A stretch of DNA of 64,000 bases from CAWIJJ01 sp963836405 (lineage in GTDB: Bacteria > Acidobacteriota > Terriglobia > Bryobacterales > Bryobacteraceae). The notes under the pieces are model-generated. The model was not told the DNA's origin and ran no database searches. It saw only the letters and a list, made by a program, of their open reading frames with translations. The DNA is taken from the NCBI GenBank assembly GCA_963836405.1, contig CAWIJL010000002.1:248001-312000 (forward strand), in the 5' to 3' direction. The translations under genes and the position numbers were made by a program. Position 1 is the first letter of the stretch; each line of letters starts with the position of its first letter. This document shows positions 7,818 through 16,270 of this stretch, piece after piece.

Positions 7818-9543
7818 TGAACGATTTCTTCACCAGCGCGGCCACCGTTGAGCCGTCCAGTTTCAATTCGGAGCGCGGCACGGTTGAAGTTGTATTTTCG
7901 ACCGGCGCGGATGTTGCCCGCCGCGATCTTGGTGGCGCATATGTTGAGCGGCTGCGTATGGACCAGGGCGCCTGGAACCTGACGCAGTTGATCGGCGGGC
8001 CGGTGCTGGATTCCCATCGGCGCGATAGCGTGCGCGACGTGATCGGCACGGTGGAGACGGCCGCGGTCGAGAACGGCCGCGCCATCGCCATTATCAGGTT
8101 CTCCGGCCGGGATGATGTGGCCGGCATCCGGCGCGATATCCAGACCGGGATCTTGAAGTCCGTCTCCGTGGGCTACCAGGCGAACTACCGGGAATTCATG
8201 GAGAACGGGAATAGGGTGCGCGAGGCGACCAGCATCGTCCCGCGTGAAATCAGTGTGACTCCGCTGGGCGCGGACCCGCAGGCGCGAGTCAGAAGCGAGG
8301 AGAGTATGGACGAAGAGACTCAGAACCAAATCCGCTCTATTGCGGCTGCTGTCCAGGTGCCCGTGGCGTTCGCGGACAACTTGATCCAGAGTAATACCTC
8401 CTTGGACGAGGCGCGCCGTGCCATTATCCAGGAGGCCGCGCGTGGCGTTCCGCGTATCGATAACCGGGCGCCCGCCATGGTGACCCGCGACGGCAACGAC
8501 GGCCTGATCGGGCGCTTGGCCGACGGCCTGCTGGCCCGCATGAATCCGGCCCACCAGCCCACCGAGGGCCGTGAGTTCACCACGTTCACGCTGGCGGATA
8601 TCGCGCGGCGGTGCCTGCAGGAGCGTGGCCTGTACATCACCGGGACCGCGCCCGACATTCTCACCCGCGCCATGCACACCACGTCGGACTTCAGCGCGAT
8701 TCTGGCCGAGGTCTTCAACAAGAGCATGCTGGTGCTGCGCACCGCGCCAAGTCCCATCACGCAGGTGTTCCAGCACGCCACCGTCAATGACTTCAGAGCC
8801 AAGCACGTTCTGGAGATTTCCGATGGGCCCGGCCTCTCGAAGCTCAACCAGAACGGCGAGATCACCTACGGCACCATCACCGGCAAGGAACTGGCGTCGT
8901 ATAAGATCGACACCTACGCCAAGGCGTTCGCCATCAGTTTTCAGACGCTGGTCAACGACGACGTGAACGCCCTGAGCGACATTTCCGCCAGGATGACCCG
9001 TGGGGCACGCCAGTGGTTCAACGGCTTCCTGGTGGACACGATCATCGCCAACCCCAAGTTGGGCGACAACAAGGCGGTGTTCCACGCCGATCACGGTAAT
9101 CTCGCGGCGGCGGGCGCGGTCCCTTCGGACACCACCATCGGCGCTGGCAAACTGGCATGCGCACTCAGAAGGATGCGAGCCGCAATCCGGTGGACGCCCC
9201 GCCCAGGTTCATCGTCATCCCGGCCGCGCTGGAGATGACCGTGGACAAATTGCTGGCTCAGATCTATCCGGCCCAGCCGGATAACGCGGTGGTCGCGGTG
9301 CGCAACCTGACGCCCATCGCGGAGCCTCGTTTCGATGCCAAGAGCCAGACGGCGCCTTGGTATCTTTTCGCGGATCCGGCCATCGCGCCGGTGTTTGAGT
9401 TCGCCGAGCTTTCCGGCTACGCAGGGCCGCAGGTGGAAACCCGCCAGGGTTTCGAGACGGTGGGGACCGAGGTCAGGGTGGTCTGGCACGTCGGCGCTGG
9501 TGCTGTTGACAGCCGTGGCGCCTGGAAGAATCCCGGAGCGTAG
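7817..9543 (+). pseudogene. Prohead protease-major capsid fusion, frameshifted
   Basis: Residues 1-160 resemble a phage prohead protease (LDSHRRDSVRDVIGTVE, GILKSVSVGYQ). From about residue 250 the protein resembles a gpT-like major head protein (ISFQTLVNDDVNALSDI, AVFHADHGNL), forming a protease-capsid fusion. The start is GTG at 7817 with AAGGAGG at 7801-7807. Near 9150-9157 the reading must change frame: the first frame dissolves into Arg/Pro/Ser-rich sequence, while the other frame continues with MRTQKDASRNPVDAPPRFIV to the stop at 9543. A single indel repairs the gene. This is either a mutation, a sequence error or, less likely, programmed frameshifting. Confidence 0.8.
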
Positions 9544-9545
9544 AG

Positions 9546-9761
9546 ATGGCGTTGACGCTCGATCAGTTGCAGCAGCAGCGGGACGCCATTGTCACCGAGA
9601 TGGGCTTGGCGTCCCAAGTCCAGTTCGAAGGGCGCGGTATCACGCGCAGGCCGCAGACCGAGCTCGAGTCCGCGCTTCGCAAAATTGACGCGGAGATTGC
9701 GCGGTTGCAGTCTTCGCAGGCCACCGTGTTCACAATTCAAACTTCAAGGGGAATCGAATGA
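9546..9761 (+). CDS. gpW-like head-tail connector protein
   Basis: A 71-residue protein with the gpW layout: an N-terminal helix (TLDQLQQQRDAIVTEMG), a short beta hairpin (VQFEGRGITRR), a second helix (LRKIDAEIARLQ) and a tail ending QTSRGI. gpW closes the portal after DNA packaging and provides the tail docking site. It follows the capsid gene by 2 bp and overlaps the next gene by 4 bp, as expected in a head operon. Confidence 0.65.
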   Translation: MALTLDQLQQQRDAIVTEMGLASQVQFEGRGITRRPQTELESALRKIDAEIARLQSSQATVFTIQTSRGIE

Positions 9762-10108
9762 GGAACTACTTGCAACCGGGCGGCACCATCACGGTGACGG
9801 CGCCCGCCAATGTTTCTTCCGGCGACGTGGTCGTCGTTGGCGCGCTGGTGGGCGTCGCGGCATTCGACGCCAGCCAGGACGAAGAGGTCGAGATCACCAC
9901 GGAGGGCGTGTTCACGCTGCCGAAAAAGAGCACCGACGTGGTGGCCGCCGGGAACCTGCTGTATTGGGACGCGGTGAATCACTACCTGACGCTGGCCGCC
10001 GGCACGGCGTCGAAGCCGCTGGCGGGCGCGGCCGTGGCCGCTGCTGGCAACGGCATTACTACCGTGAACGTGAAGCTCGGCGTGCACGGCATCACCGGGC
10101 CCGCGTAA
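9758..10108 (+). CDS. DUF2190 capsid-decoration protein
   Basis: A 116-residue DUF2190 protein, a family described as capsid cement or decoration proteins that stabilise the filled head. Typical features are the start MRNYLQPGGTITVTAPANV, the SGDVVVVGALVGVA strand pair and VAAGNLLYWDA. It is Gly/Ala/Val rich with no charged active site. It is the last morphogenesis gene: no head completion, terminase or tail gene follows, only an excisionase about 140 bp downstream. Confidence 0.8.
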   Translation: MRNYLQPGGTITVTAPANVSSGDVVVVGALVGVAAFDASQDEEVEITTEGVFTLPKKSTDVVAAGNLLYWDAVNHYLTLAAGTASKPLAGAAVAAAGNGITTVNVKLGVHGITGPA

Positions 10109-10246
10109 ACCACCTCGATGTTGCCGCCGGGACTTACTCCTTTCACCGGCGGCGCGGGACCGGAACTCGTATCGTCCCGGTGAGCCGTCTCCCGCGTGAG
10201 GGTTCCTCATGTTCACGACGGCCTCCTCTTATTTCAGGCGTACCTG

Positions 10247-10453
10247 ATGAGCGGTCGAATCACAATTCCGGAGATCGCCCTGCGGTTGTCCATCGGACGC
10301 CTGGCCGTCTACGCCATGCTGGAGCAAGGGATCATTCCCGGCATCCGACTGGGGCGGCGGTGGATCGTCACCAGACACGCCTACGAGCAGTGGGAGCGCA
10401 CCTGTGGGATGCGCGCTGGACTTGCAGCAGAACCTGAGGTAAGGGTGAACTGA
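10247..10453 (+). CDS. Excisionase-like helix-turn-helix protein
   Basis: A 68-residue excisionase-family (HTH_17/MerR-like) protein with the order ITIPEIALRLSIGRLAVYAM, GIIPGIRLGRRWIVT and RHAYEQW. Such proteins bend DNA at the attachment site to direct excision. The ATG at 10247 is preferred because the family begins with the T/I-PEIA helix; the frame extends upstream without similarity. Its TGA is immediately followed by the GTG of the integrase, indicating a two-gene operon. Confidence 0.8.
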   Translation: MSGRITIPEIALRLSIGRLAVYAMLEQGIIPGIRLGRRWIVTRHAYEQWERTCGMRAGLAAEPEVRVN

Positions 10454-11680
10454 GTGCCCGTATTCAAACGCAAATACCGTTCCGGCCAGACCGTCTGGTT
10501 CTACGAGTTCAATGGGCCCGGATCGACGCGCGAGGCGCGTAACCGAGTTACCGGATCTGGATTCGCAACCAAGCGGGAAGCGGAAGAGGCCGAGACCAAC
10601 CGCCGCATCGAAGAGCGCGATAAGGAGAAGATGGCGAAGGCGGGCGGGCCCGTCGATGCGCCTCTGCCGAAGACGCTCGCGATGCTGCTGGAGGAGTTCT
10701 TCCTCTAACACGCCGATGAGAAGTTGGCGCCCAAGACCGCCGAACGTTACCACCAGCACGCGGCATGCCTCGACCCGGCGCTGCTCGACATGGCGATCAC
10801 CGAAATCACTCCGCTGCATCTCGATCGGGAGTGGGGCCGACTGCTGAAGTGTGGCGGTCATCACCGGCGCACAAAGGTCGCGCGTCCCCTTTCGACAAAG
10901 ACGGTCCGGAGCATTGCCGGGGTCGTATCCAGCGCGTTCGCAAAGGCGATCAGGTGGGGCCTCTTGACAGCCAACCCGGTGTCATCCAGCGAGCCGCCAG
11001 TTCCGAAAAAGCGGAAGGGCATCGGACTTACCGTGGCGCAGAAGGACATGCTGATCGAGGCGGCCAGCGGGCCCTGGTGCATGGCGTTGTTTCTCGAGAT
11101 GGCTGTGGGCCTCGGTGCCCGCCGCGGTGAGGTGCTGGCGCTCCGCTGGTCGGACATCCAGGATGGGCGTGCCATGATCGCCCGTTCCCTCTCACAGACC
11201 AAGGCGCTGTTGGAATTCAAGTGCACGAAGACGGATGAGCCGCGTGTGGCCAAGATCCCCGAAGAGACGATGCCCAAGCTCGAAGCGCATCGCAAGCGTC
11301 AGGATGAGTTCCGAGTGCAGTTCGGCCCCGACTACCGCACCGACCTCGACCTGATCTTCGCGAGCCCTGATGGATCGCCGCTTAAGCCGGATTCGATTTC
11401 CGCGACCGTGTCGGCCTTGTTCAAGCGGTTGAAGATTCCAAAGCCGAAGGGCGCGTCGCTGCATTTGCTCAGGCATACGATGGCGTCGCAGATGCTGGAC
11501 GGCGGCGTACCGCTGCCGGTGGTTTCGCAGAGGCTCGGGCACTCCTCGGTGCGCGTCACCGCCGATATCTACTCTCATGCAATCCACGGTCAGGATGACG
11601 AGGCGGTGAGGTTGTGGGAGGAGTATCAGAAACGGAACCGGCCAGCCAAGCCGGAAAACTGGAAGGGCGACGTGCAGTAG
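10454..11680 (+). pseudogene. int: Tyrosine integrase interrupted by one nonsense codon
   Basis: It has an N-terminal arm-binding domain (residues 1-80), a core-binding region (TPLHLDREWGRLLKC) and a catalytic domain with LGARRGEVLALRW, LHLLRHTMASQ, RLGHSSVRVT and ADIYSHAI. A TAA at 10706-10708 interrupts EEFFL-stop-HADEKLAP. The paralogue at 2933-4032 has Q at this site (EFMKQHAEEKL), so one C-to-T change of CAA explains the stop. The 10724-11680 part remains open and keeps all catalytic residues but lacks the arm-binding domain. The gene lies 61 bp from tRNA-Glu, the expected position of the integrase that made the insertion. Confidence 0.85.
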
Positions 11681-11740
11681 TTCTGGCGCGGATTTTATCC
11701 CAGCGCGTCCCAGCGCAAAGCCCCCAACTCCATGAAAATA

Positions 11741-11765
11741 TGGTAGCGCTAACGGGAATCGAACC
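11741..11765. repeat. Right attachment-site repeat (attR), 25 bp, inside tRNA-Glu
   Basis: Identical to 1242-1266. It covers the encoded CCA, the 3' acceptor strand and the 3' side of the T-arm of the tRNA gene. Integration here keeps the tRNA functional because the element supplies an identical 3' end. Confidence 0.85.
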
Positions 11766-11815
11766 CGTATTTAAGCCTTGAGAGGGCTCCGTCCTAACCG
11801 TTAGACGATAGCGCC
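11741..11815 (-). tRNA. tRNA-Glu(CTC) with encoded CCA
   Basis: A 75-nt cloverleaf on the minus strand: acceptor GGCGCTA pairing with TAGCGCT (one G-U), a D-arm GTCTAACGGTTAGGAC, an anticodon stem GAGCC/GGCTT with loop CTCTCAA giving anticodon CTC, a T-arm ACGGG/CCCGT, and a templated ACCA 3' end. It decodes GAG. The 3' end faces the integrative element and serves as its attachment site. Confidence 0.93.
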
Positions 11816-12085
11816 ACAAGTGTTGCGATTTCAGTTTAGCAAAAACCGTCAGGCGGGGACACGATCTGCGATGCTGGGGCTTGATCGTCTGGGTGGGAAC
11901 GTGCCGAGGTTTGCGCCTGGAGGAGCAGAGTGTAAGCGTCTCGTCAACCCCCTTGCGGACCGCGCGAACGTTCGTAACTGCATTTCACTGGCCTTCGCGA
12001 TGAAGCTCAGCAGCACAGCCCGTGCAGCGGGGCTCTTCGGGAGCGGAGCAGATACGTGGTAGCCTGCACCTTCGGAGTGATTCTT

Positions 12086-13306
12086 ATGAAGCGGTACGTT
12101 GCGATGGCGGCGGCGTTGATGGTGGCCCAGGGCCTGCCCGCCCAATCCGGACAGAAGATTGTTCATCTCGCCATCGGCGACGCGGAACGGCGCACCCGCG
12201 AGGCGCGCGTTGTGCTGGACGGGATCACGGACACGGCGACGGGCGAGGTCCTCTCCGCCGGTCAACTTGCTCCCCGGCTGCGCGACACGCGGCTGCTGCT
12301 CATCGGCGAATCGCACACCACGGCGGATTTTCATCGCGTGCAACTGCGCGTGATCCGCGCGCTGCACGAGTCCGGGCGGAAGGTGACGATCGGCCTCGAG
12401 ATGTTTCCGTACACCCAACAAACGTCGCTCGACAACTGGCGCGACGGGCTGCTGACCGAGGCGGGCTTCGTCACCCTGGCCCGCTGGTACGAGTTCTGGG
12501 GCTACAACTGGAACTACTATCGCGACATCTTTCTCTACGCGCGCGACAACGGCATCCCGATGTACGGCGTGAATACGCCGCGGGAGGTGGTGACCGCCGT
12601 GCGGCAAAAGGGCATCGAAAACCTGTCGGAAAAAGACAGGCAGTACGTGCCGCCTAAGATCGACGTGGACAGCGCGGACCACCTCACCTTCTTCAAGGCC
12701 TCCTTCGACGAGGACGATTCGATGCACGGCAACATGCCGGAAGCGATGCTCAAGAGCATGCAGGCGGCGCAGGCCACCTGGGACGCGAGCATGGGCTACA
12801 ACAGCGTGAAGGTGCTGAAGGCCGCGCCCGCCGGGTCCATCCTGGTGGTCCTGGTGGGCAGCGGGCACGTGGCCTACGGAGTCGGAATCGAGCGGCAGGC
12901 GAAGCAGTGGTTCGACGGAAAGATTACCACCCTGATCCCCGTGCCGGTGCAGGACTCCGATGAAAAACCGGTGTCGCGCGTCCAGGCCTCCTACGCGAAC
13001 TTCGTGTGGGGAATTCCGTACGAACGCGATTCGCTCTATCCTGCGCTGGGCTTCTCCACCACCGAAACGGGCGGCGTGCGAAAGATCGTCGCGGTCGAGA
13101 AGGATTCGATTGCCGGCCGGAGCGGCTTCGAAGTGAACGACCAGGTGCTGGCGCTAGATGGAGTCCCGGCGGCGGACCGGGAAACCTGGAATCGCATCAT
13201 GGCTACCAAGAGATGGGGCGACACGGCGGTGGTGACGGTGAAGCGCGGCGACCGCGAAATCACGATCGACGCGGAACTGCGCCGGACGCAGAAGGAAAAG
13301 CCCTGA
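12086..13306 (+). CDS. ChaN-like (DUF399) protein with C-terminal PDZ domain
   Basis: A protein of about 406 residues with a signal peptide (MKRYVAMAAALMVAQGLPAQ) and a Cofac_haem_bdg/DUF399 domain at about residues 50-290: LLLIGESHTTADFHR, GLEMFPYTQQ and VLVGSGHVAYGVG are characteristic. ChaN-type proteins bind haem and are implicated in iron handling. Residues 310-395 form a PDZ-like domain (AGRSGFEVNDQVLALDGVPA). The ATG at 12086 follows GGAG at 12074-12077. It probably acts in the periplasm or on the membrane surface. The zinc-ribbon membrane gene follows after 49 bp. Confidence 0.8.
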   Translation: MKRYVAMAAALMVAQGLPAQSGQKIVHLAIGDAERRTREARVVLDGITDTATGEVLSAGQLAPRLRDTRLLLIGESHTTADFHRVQLRVIRALHESGRKVTIGLEMFPYTQQTSLDNWRDGLLTEAGFVTLARWYEFWGYNWNYYRDIFLYARDNGIPMYGVNTPREVVTAVRQKGIENLSEKDRQYVPPKIDVDSADHLTFFKASFDEDDSMHGNMPEAMLKSMQAAQATWDASMGYNSVKVLKAAPAGSILVVLVGSGHVAYGVGIERQAKQWFDGKITTLIPVPVQDSDEKPVSRVQASYANFVWGIPYERDSLYPALGFSTTETGGVRKIVAVEKDSIAGRSGFEVNDQVLALDGVPAADRETWNRIMATKRWGDTAVVTVKRGDREITIDAELRRTQKEKP

Positions 13307-13355
13307 CCGCTTTCGATCGGGGCGCGCAGGCATTACACTCTGCTTAGGAGACTTC

Positions 13356-13814
13356 ATGCCTTTCTGCGCGAATTGCGGTGCGGCCGTCCAGGGCCGGTAT
13401 TGTCCCTCTTGTGGGGCGCCCGTCGAAGCCGGCGCGCCGCCGCTTCCCAACCAGGTGCCGCCGCCTCCGCCCGCGGCTCCCGGGGCCGGCCTGACCGAAA
13501 ACGCCGCTGCGGCGTGCTGCTATCTGCTGTTCGCCGTCACGGGAGTGATTTTCCTGGTGATGGCGCCCTACAACAAGAACCGCCTGATCCGTTTCCACGC
13601 GTTCCAGTCCATTTTCCTCACCGTGGCGTGGGTGGTCTTCTGGACGATCGTCAACATTCTGGTTTCGATGATCGGCGCGTATTCGCTCTATTCGCTGACG
13701 AGCCTGGTGGGGCTGGCATTTTTCGTGTTGTGGATCTACCTGATGGTGACCGCCTATCAGGGCAAGAAGACGGTCCTGCCATTGATCGGTCCGCTGGCCC
13801 AACAGCAGTCTTGA
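13356..13814 (+). CDS. Zinc-ribbon membrane protein (DUF4870-like)
   Basis: A 152-residue protein with an N-terminal zinc ribbon (two CxxC pairs in CANCGAAVQGRYCPSCG), a Pro-rich linker and three hydrophobic segments from about residue 50. The order fits the DUF4870/TIC20-like small membrane proteins (NKNRLIRFHAFQSIFL, then two helices). Function unknown; the ribbon is cytoplasmic by inference. GGAGA lies 6 bp before the ATG. It is convergent with the next gene. A separate zinc-ribbon/RDD protein occurs at 55069-55683. Confidence 0.7.
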   Translation: MPFCANCGAAVQGRYCPSCGAPVEAGAPPLPNQVPPPPPAAPGAGLTENAAAACCYLLFAVTGVIFLVMAPYNKNRLIRFHAFQSIFLTVAWVVFWTIVNILVSMIGAYSLYSLTSLVGLAFFVLWIYLMVTAYQGKKTVLPLIGPLAQQQS

Positions 13815-13833
13815 TGTCTTTCGTCCGCGCTGG

Positions 13834-16110
13834 CTACTGGCCGCCCGATGCTGCCGGGGGCCGCGCTTCGGCAGCGTTCAACAGGGCCAGGGTCGCCCAT
13901 CCCGAACCGGCGGCGGAAATGAACTGGTCCGCACCGTGCGGGAAGCCGCCCTCGAAGTACGGCTGGAACGCCATGGCGCGCGTTCTCACGTACCACGAGC
14001 CGTCCGCCTGCTGCGTCTTCAATAGGAAACGAATCCCACGCTCGTAGGCGGCATCGGACGCGGCCATGCCCGCCGCTTGCAGCGCATAGAGCGCCTTGCC
14101 GGTGGCGTAGGCGCCGCTTTCCATGATGTCCAGGTCCGCCCAGCCGCCATCGGCCCGCTGCGCGGCCAGCAGCTCCCGCAGGGCAGCCTGCGTGGCCGCC
14201 TTGTCCTTGCCGGCCCAGGCGAGGCCGAGCAGGCGCCAGCCGCGGTCGTCGTTGTTGTACGGCCGTGCATTCGCCATCCACGCCGCGGCCAGTTGAATCG
14301 ACCGCTCATAGGCCTCTTTGCCGGTCTTCGGCGCGTACAGTTGCAGGGCGCGCATGGAAAGGGCGGTCTGGCCGATATAGTCGGAACACAGCGGGGGCCG
14401 GCTGTCGGCGGGCGGATAGGCCCACTGGCCGTCTGGCGATTGCCGCGCCTTCAGGTACATGGCCACGGCATCGGTATTGAGATCGGCCTGGTAGCGCTCG
14501 GCGTCGAGGCCCACCAGGATATAAGCCAGCACGACCGGGCCGAAGACGTCGCCCACGGGGACCAAGAACCCCTGATACATTTGTTCGCGGAGTTTCTCGA
14601 GGCCGAATACATTGGCTTTCACCTGCCCGGCCGCCGTTTTCTCATCCACCGCGAAGCCCTTCTTCCGCGCCGCGGCCACCGCCATCGCCGCCAGGCTGTT
14701 GTTGTGGCAGGATACGCAGGCGGCTTTGGGGACGAAGCCGGCGTCGGCGCGTTGCAGCAGCGGAAGGCTGTCCTGAATCGCGTTCCGCGGCGTGTTGTCC
14801 ATGCGCGCCTGCAACACCGGCGGCTTCCGCCCCGTGCCCTTCGCGCCGGACTTCACCAGCAGGTCCACGATGGGCGTGTCTCCGTGCAGTTTCGCGATGT
14901 CGAGCACGGACAGACCCGCATCGCCGCTGTTCTTGTGACGGTTGAGGGCGTTGACGTCGGCGCCGCGCTCGATCAGCAGTTGCACCACGTCGAGCGCCAG
15001 CAGGTCGGAGGCCGCGGCGTACATCAGCGGCGTGCGTCCGAGGCCGTCGAAAGCGTTGACGTCGGCGCCGTGGTCGAGCATCAGGCGCACGGCGTTCGCA
15101 TCGCCCAGCACGGCCACATCGGGCAGGGCAAGGCTGTAAGCACTGCGGTCCAGGTCCCTGGCGGCGAGCAGCGACAGGCAGCGGGCGCAACGGGCGGTGA
15201 CGGCCATGGTGAGGGCCGGCTGCGCGGCCGCCTTCGCGTCCGCACCCTTGGCGAGCAGCATCTCCATGATCGCTGCGTCGCCTGCCGTGGCCGCCTCGAC
15301 GAGCGGCGACGATTCGGTAAGCGGATGCGGATTGGGATTCGGATTCGCGCCGCGATCGAGCAGCAGCTTCACCGCCGCCACGTTGCCCGGACGTCGGGCC
15401 GCCACCATCAGGGGCGTGCGCAGATCGCTCGAGCGGGCGTTCACGTCCGCGCCGCGATCGAGCAGCAGGCGCATCTTCGTAAGGTCGGAGGCGGCCCACA
15501 GCAACGCGGTCGCGCCCGCGTCATTGCGCTGGTTGGGATCGGCGCCCTGTTTGAGCAGCCGCTCGAGCGTCGCCGGAGCGGCATAGAGTACCGCATACAT
15601 GAAAGGCGTGGAGCCTTCCGGACCGCGCGCGTGGAGCAGTTTCGGGTCGGCCGCGACGGACCTGGTGAACGCGTCGAGGTCGCCCGACCGCAGCATCGCG
15701 ACCAACGCCGCCGCCTTCGCATCGACGGGCGGCAGTTCGGTTTCGTTGGCGAGCGCGTCCGGCCATTCGGCGCCCTGGTCGATCCACGCCTTGATGACGG
15801 CGATCTGTTCGGCGCGCAGCGGACCGGTGGGCGGCATCTGCATGCCGTACGAGTTGCCCGAGACGCGGTGATAGAGAAAGCTGTTTTCGCTGCTGCCCGG
15901 CACCACGCCGCGGCGGCCGAGTACCGCGCTTCTGCGGTCGAGCCGCAAGCCGCTGGTCTGCTGTGCCGGTCCGTGGCAGCCGAAACAGTTTTGCCGCAGC
16001 ACCGGCAGCACATCGCGGCCGAAGTCGATTTTGCCGGGCGTCTGCCCAGGCAGTGTCCCCGCAACGATCAATGCCCACAGCGCCGCCGGTGCAATTCGGG
16101 ATCCCCGCAT
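13834..16110 (-). CDS. Cytochrome c/ankyrin-repeat/alpha-alpha-toroid fusion protein
   Basis: A 758-residue exported protein. After a signal peptide, residues 25-110 form a planctomycete-type cytochrome c domain with haem motif CFGCH and a distal methionine candidate in GMQMPPTGP. Residues 130-420 carry about eight ankyrin repeats (for example LLKQGADPNQRNDAGATALL). A second CxxCH (ACVSCHNNSLA) lies near residue 470. The C-terminal 250 residues contain QxDGxW-type repeats (QSPDGQWAYPP, QRADGGWADLD, QQADGSWYVR) like those of prenyltransferase or squalene-cyclase toroids. The DxDD protonation motif of cyclases is not seen. Likely a periplasmic redox or scaffold protein; substrate unknown. Confidence 0.8.
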   Translation of the reverse strand: MRGSRIAPAALWALIVAGTLPGQTPGKIDFGRDVLPVLRQNCFGCHGPAQQTSGLRLDRRSAVLGRRGVVPGSSENSFLYHRVSGNSYGMQMPPTGPLRAEQIAVIKAWIDQGAEWPDALANETELPPVDAKAAALVAMLRSGDLDAFTRSVAADPKLLHARGPEGSTPFMYAVLYAAPATLERLLKQGADPNQRNDAGATALLWAASDLTKMRLLLDRGADVNARSSDLRTPLMVAARRPGNVAAVKLLLDRGANPNPNPHPLTESSPLVEAATAGDAAIMEMLLAKGADAKAAAQPALTMAVTARCARCLSLLAARDLDRSAYSLALPDVAVLGDANAVRLMLDHGADVNAFDGLGRTPLMYAAASDLLALDVVQLLIERGADVNALNRHKNSGDAGLSVLDIAKLHGDTPIVDLLVKSGAKGTGRKPPVLQARMDNTPRNAIQDSLPLLQRADAGFVPKAACVSCHNNSLAAMAVAAARKKGFAVDEKTAAGQVKANVFGLEKLREQMYQGFLVPVGDVFGPVVLAYILVGLDAERYQADLNTDAVAMYLKARQSPDGQWAYPPADSRPPLCSDYIGQTALSMRALQLYAPKTGKEAYERSIQLAAAWMANARPYNNDDRGWRLLGLAWAGKDKAATQAALRELLAAQRADGGWADLDIMESGAYATGKALYALQAAGMAASDAAYERGIRFLLKTQQADGSWYVRTRAMAFQPYFEGGFPHGADQFISAAGSGWATLALLNAAEARPPAASGGQ

Positions 16111-16270
16111 TTACCCTCCTCAGGGAACCGCATGCCCGGGAGTGCAAGCGCAGCCAGCGGCCCCTTCCGACTGGATAGTAGTGTACGGGCAAACGACCGC
16201 GGCTGCGCCAGCTATTTGTCTTCGCGCCTCGCGGGAGCGTACCGGGACTACCGGGCCATCCGGACAGCCG

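Larger units (their letters stand above)
1242..11765. mobile_element. Degenerate tRNA-Glu-integrated prophage/integrative element
   Basis: A segment of about 10.5 kb lies between two identical 25-bp direct repeats (1242-1266 and 11741-11765); the right one is the 3' end of an intact tRNA-Glu. A tyrosine integrase gene with an excisionase directly upstream ends 61 bp from the tRNA, the classic arrangement for tRNA-targeting elements. Inside are head-morphogenesis genes (portal, protease-capsid, gpW-like, DUF2190), a ParB/methyltransferase, a second integrase, an IS21 relic, a toxin-antitoxin pair and an AlbA_2 gene. There are no terminase, tail or lysis genes. The portal, capsid, both integrases and the methyltransferase are damaged, so the element is probably immobile on its own. 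Confidence 0.85.

Noticed and set aside
10724..11680. The downstream open part of the integrase as a separate intact gene
   Set aside because: Alignment with the paralogous integrase shows continuous homology across the TAA, so this is the C-terminal part of one interrupted gene.
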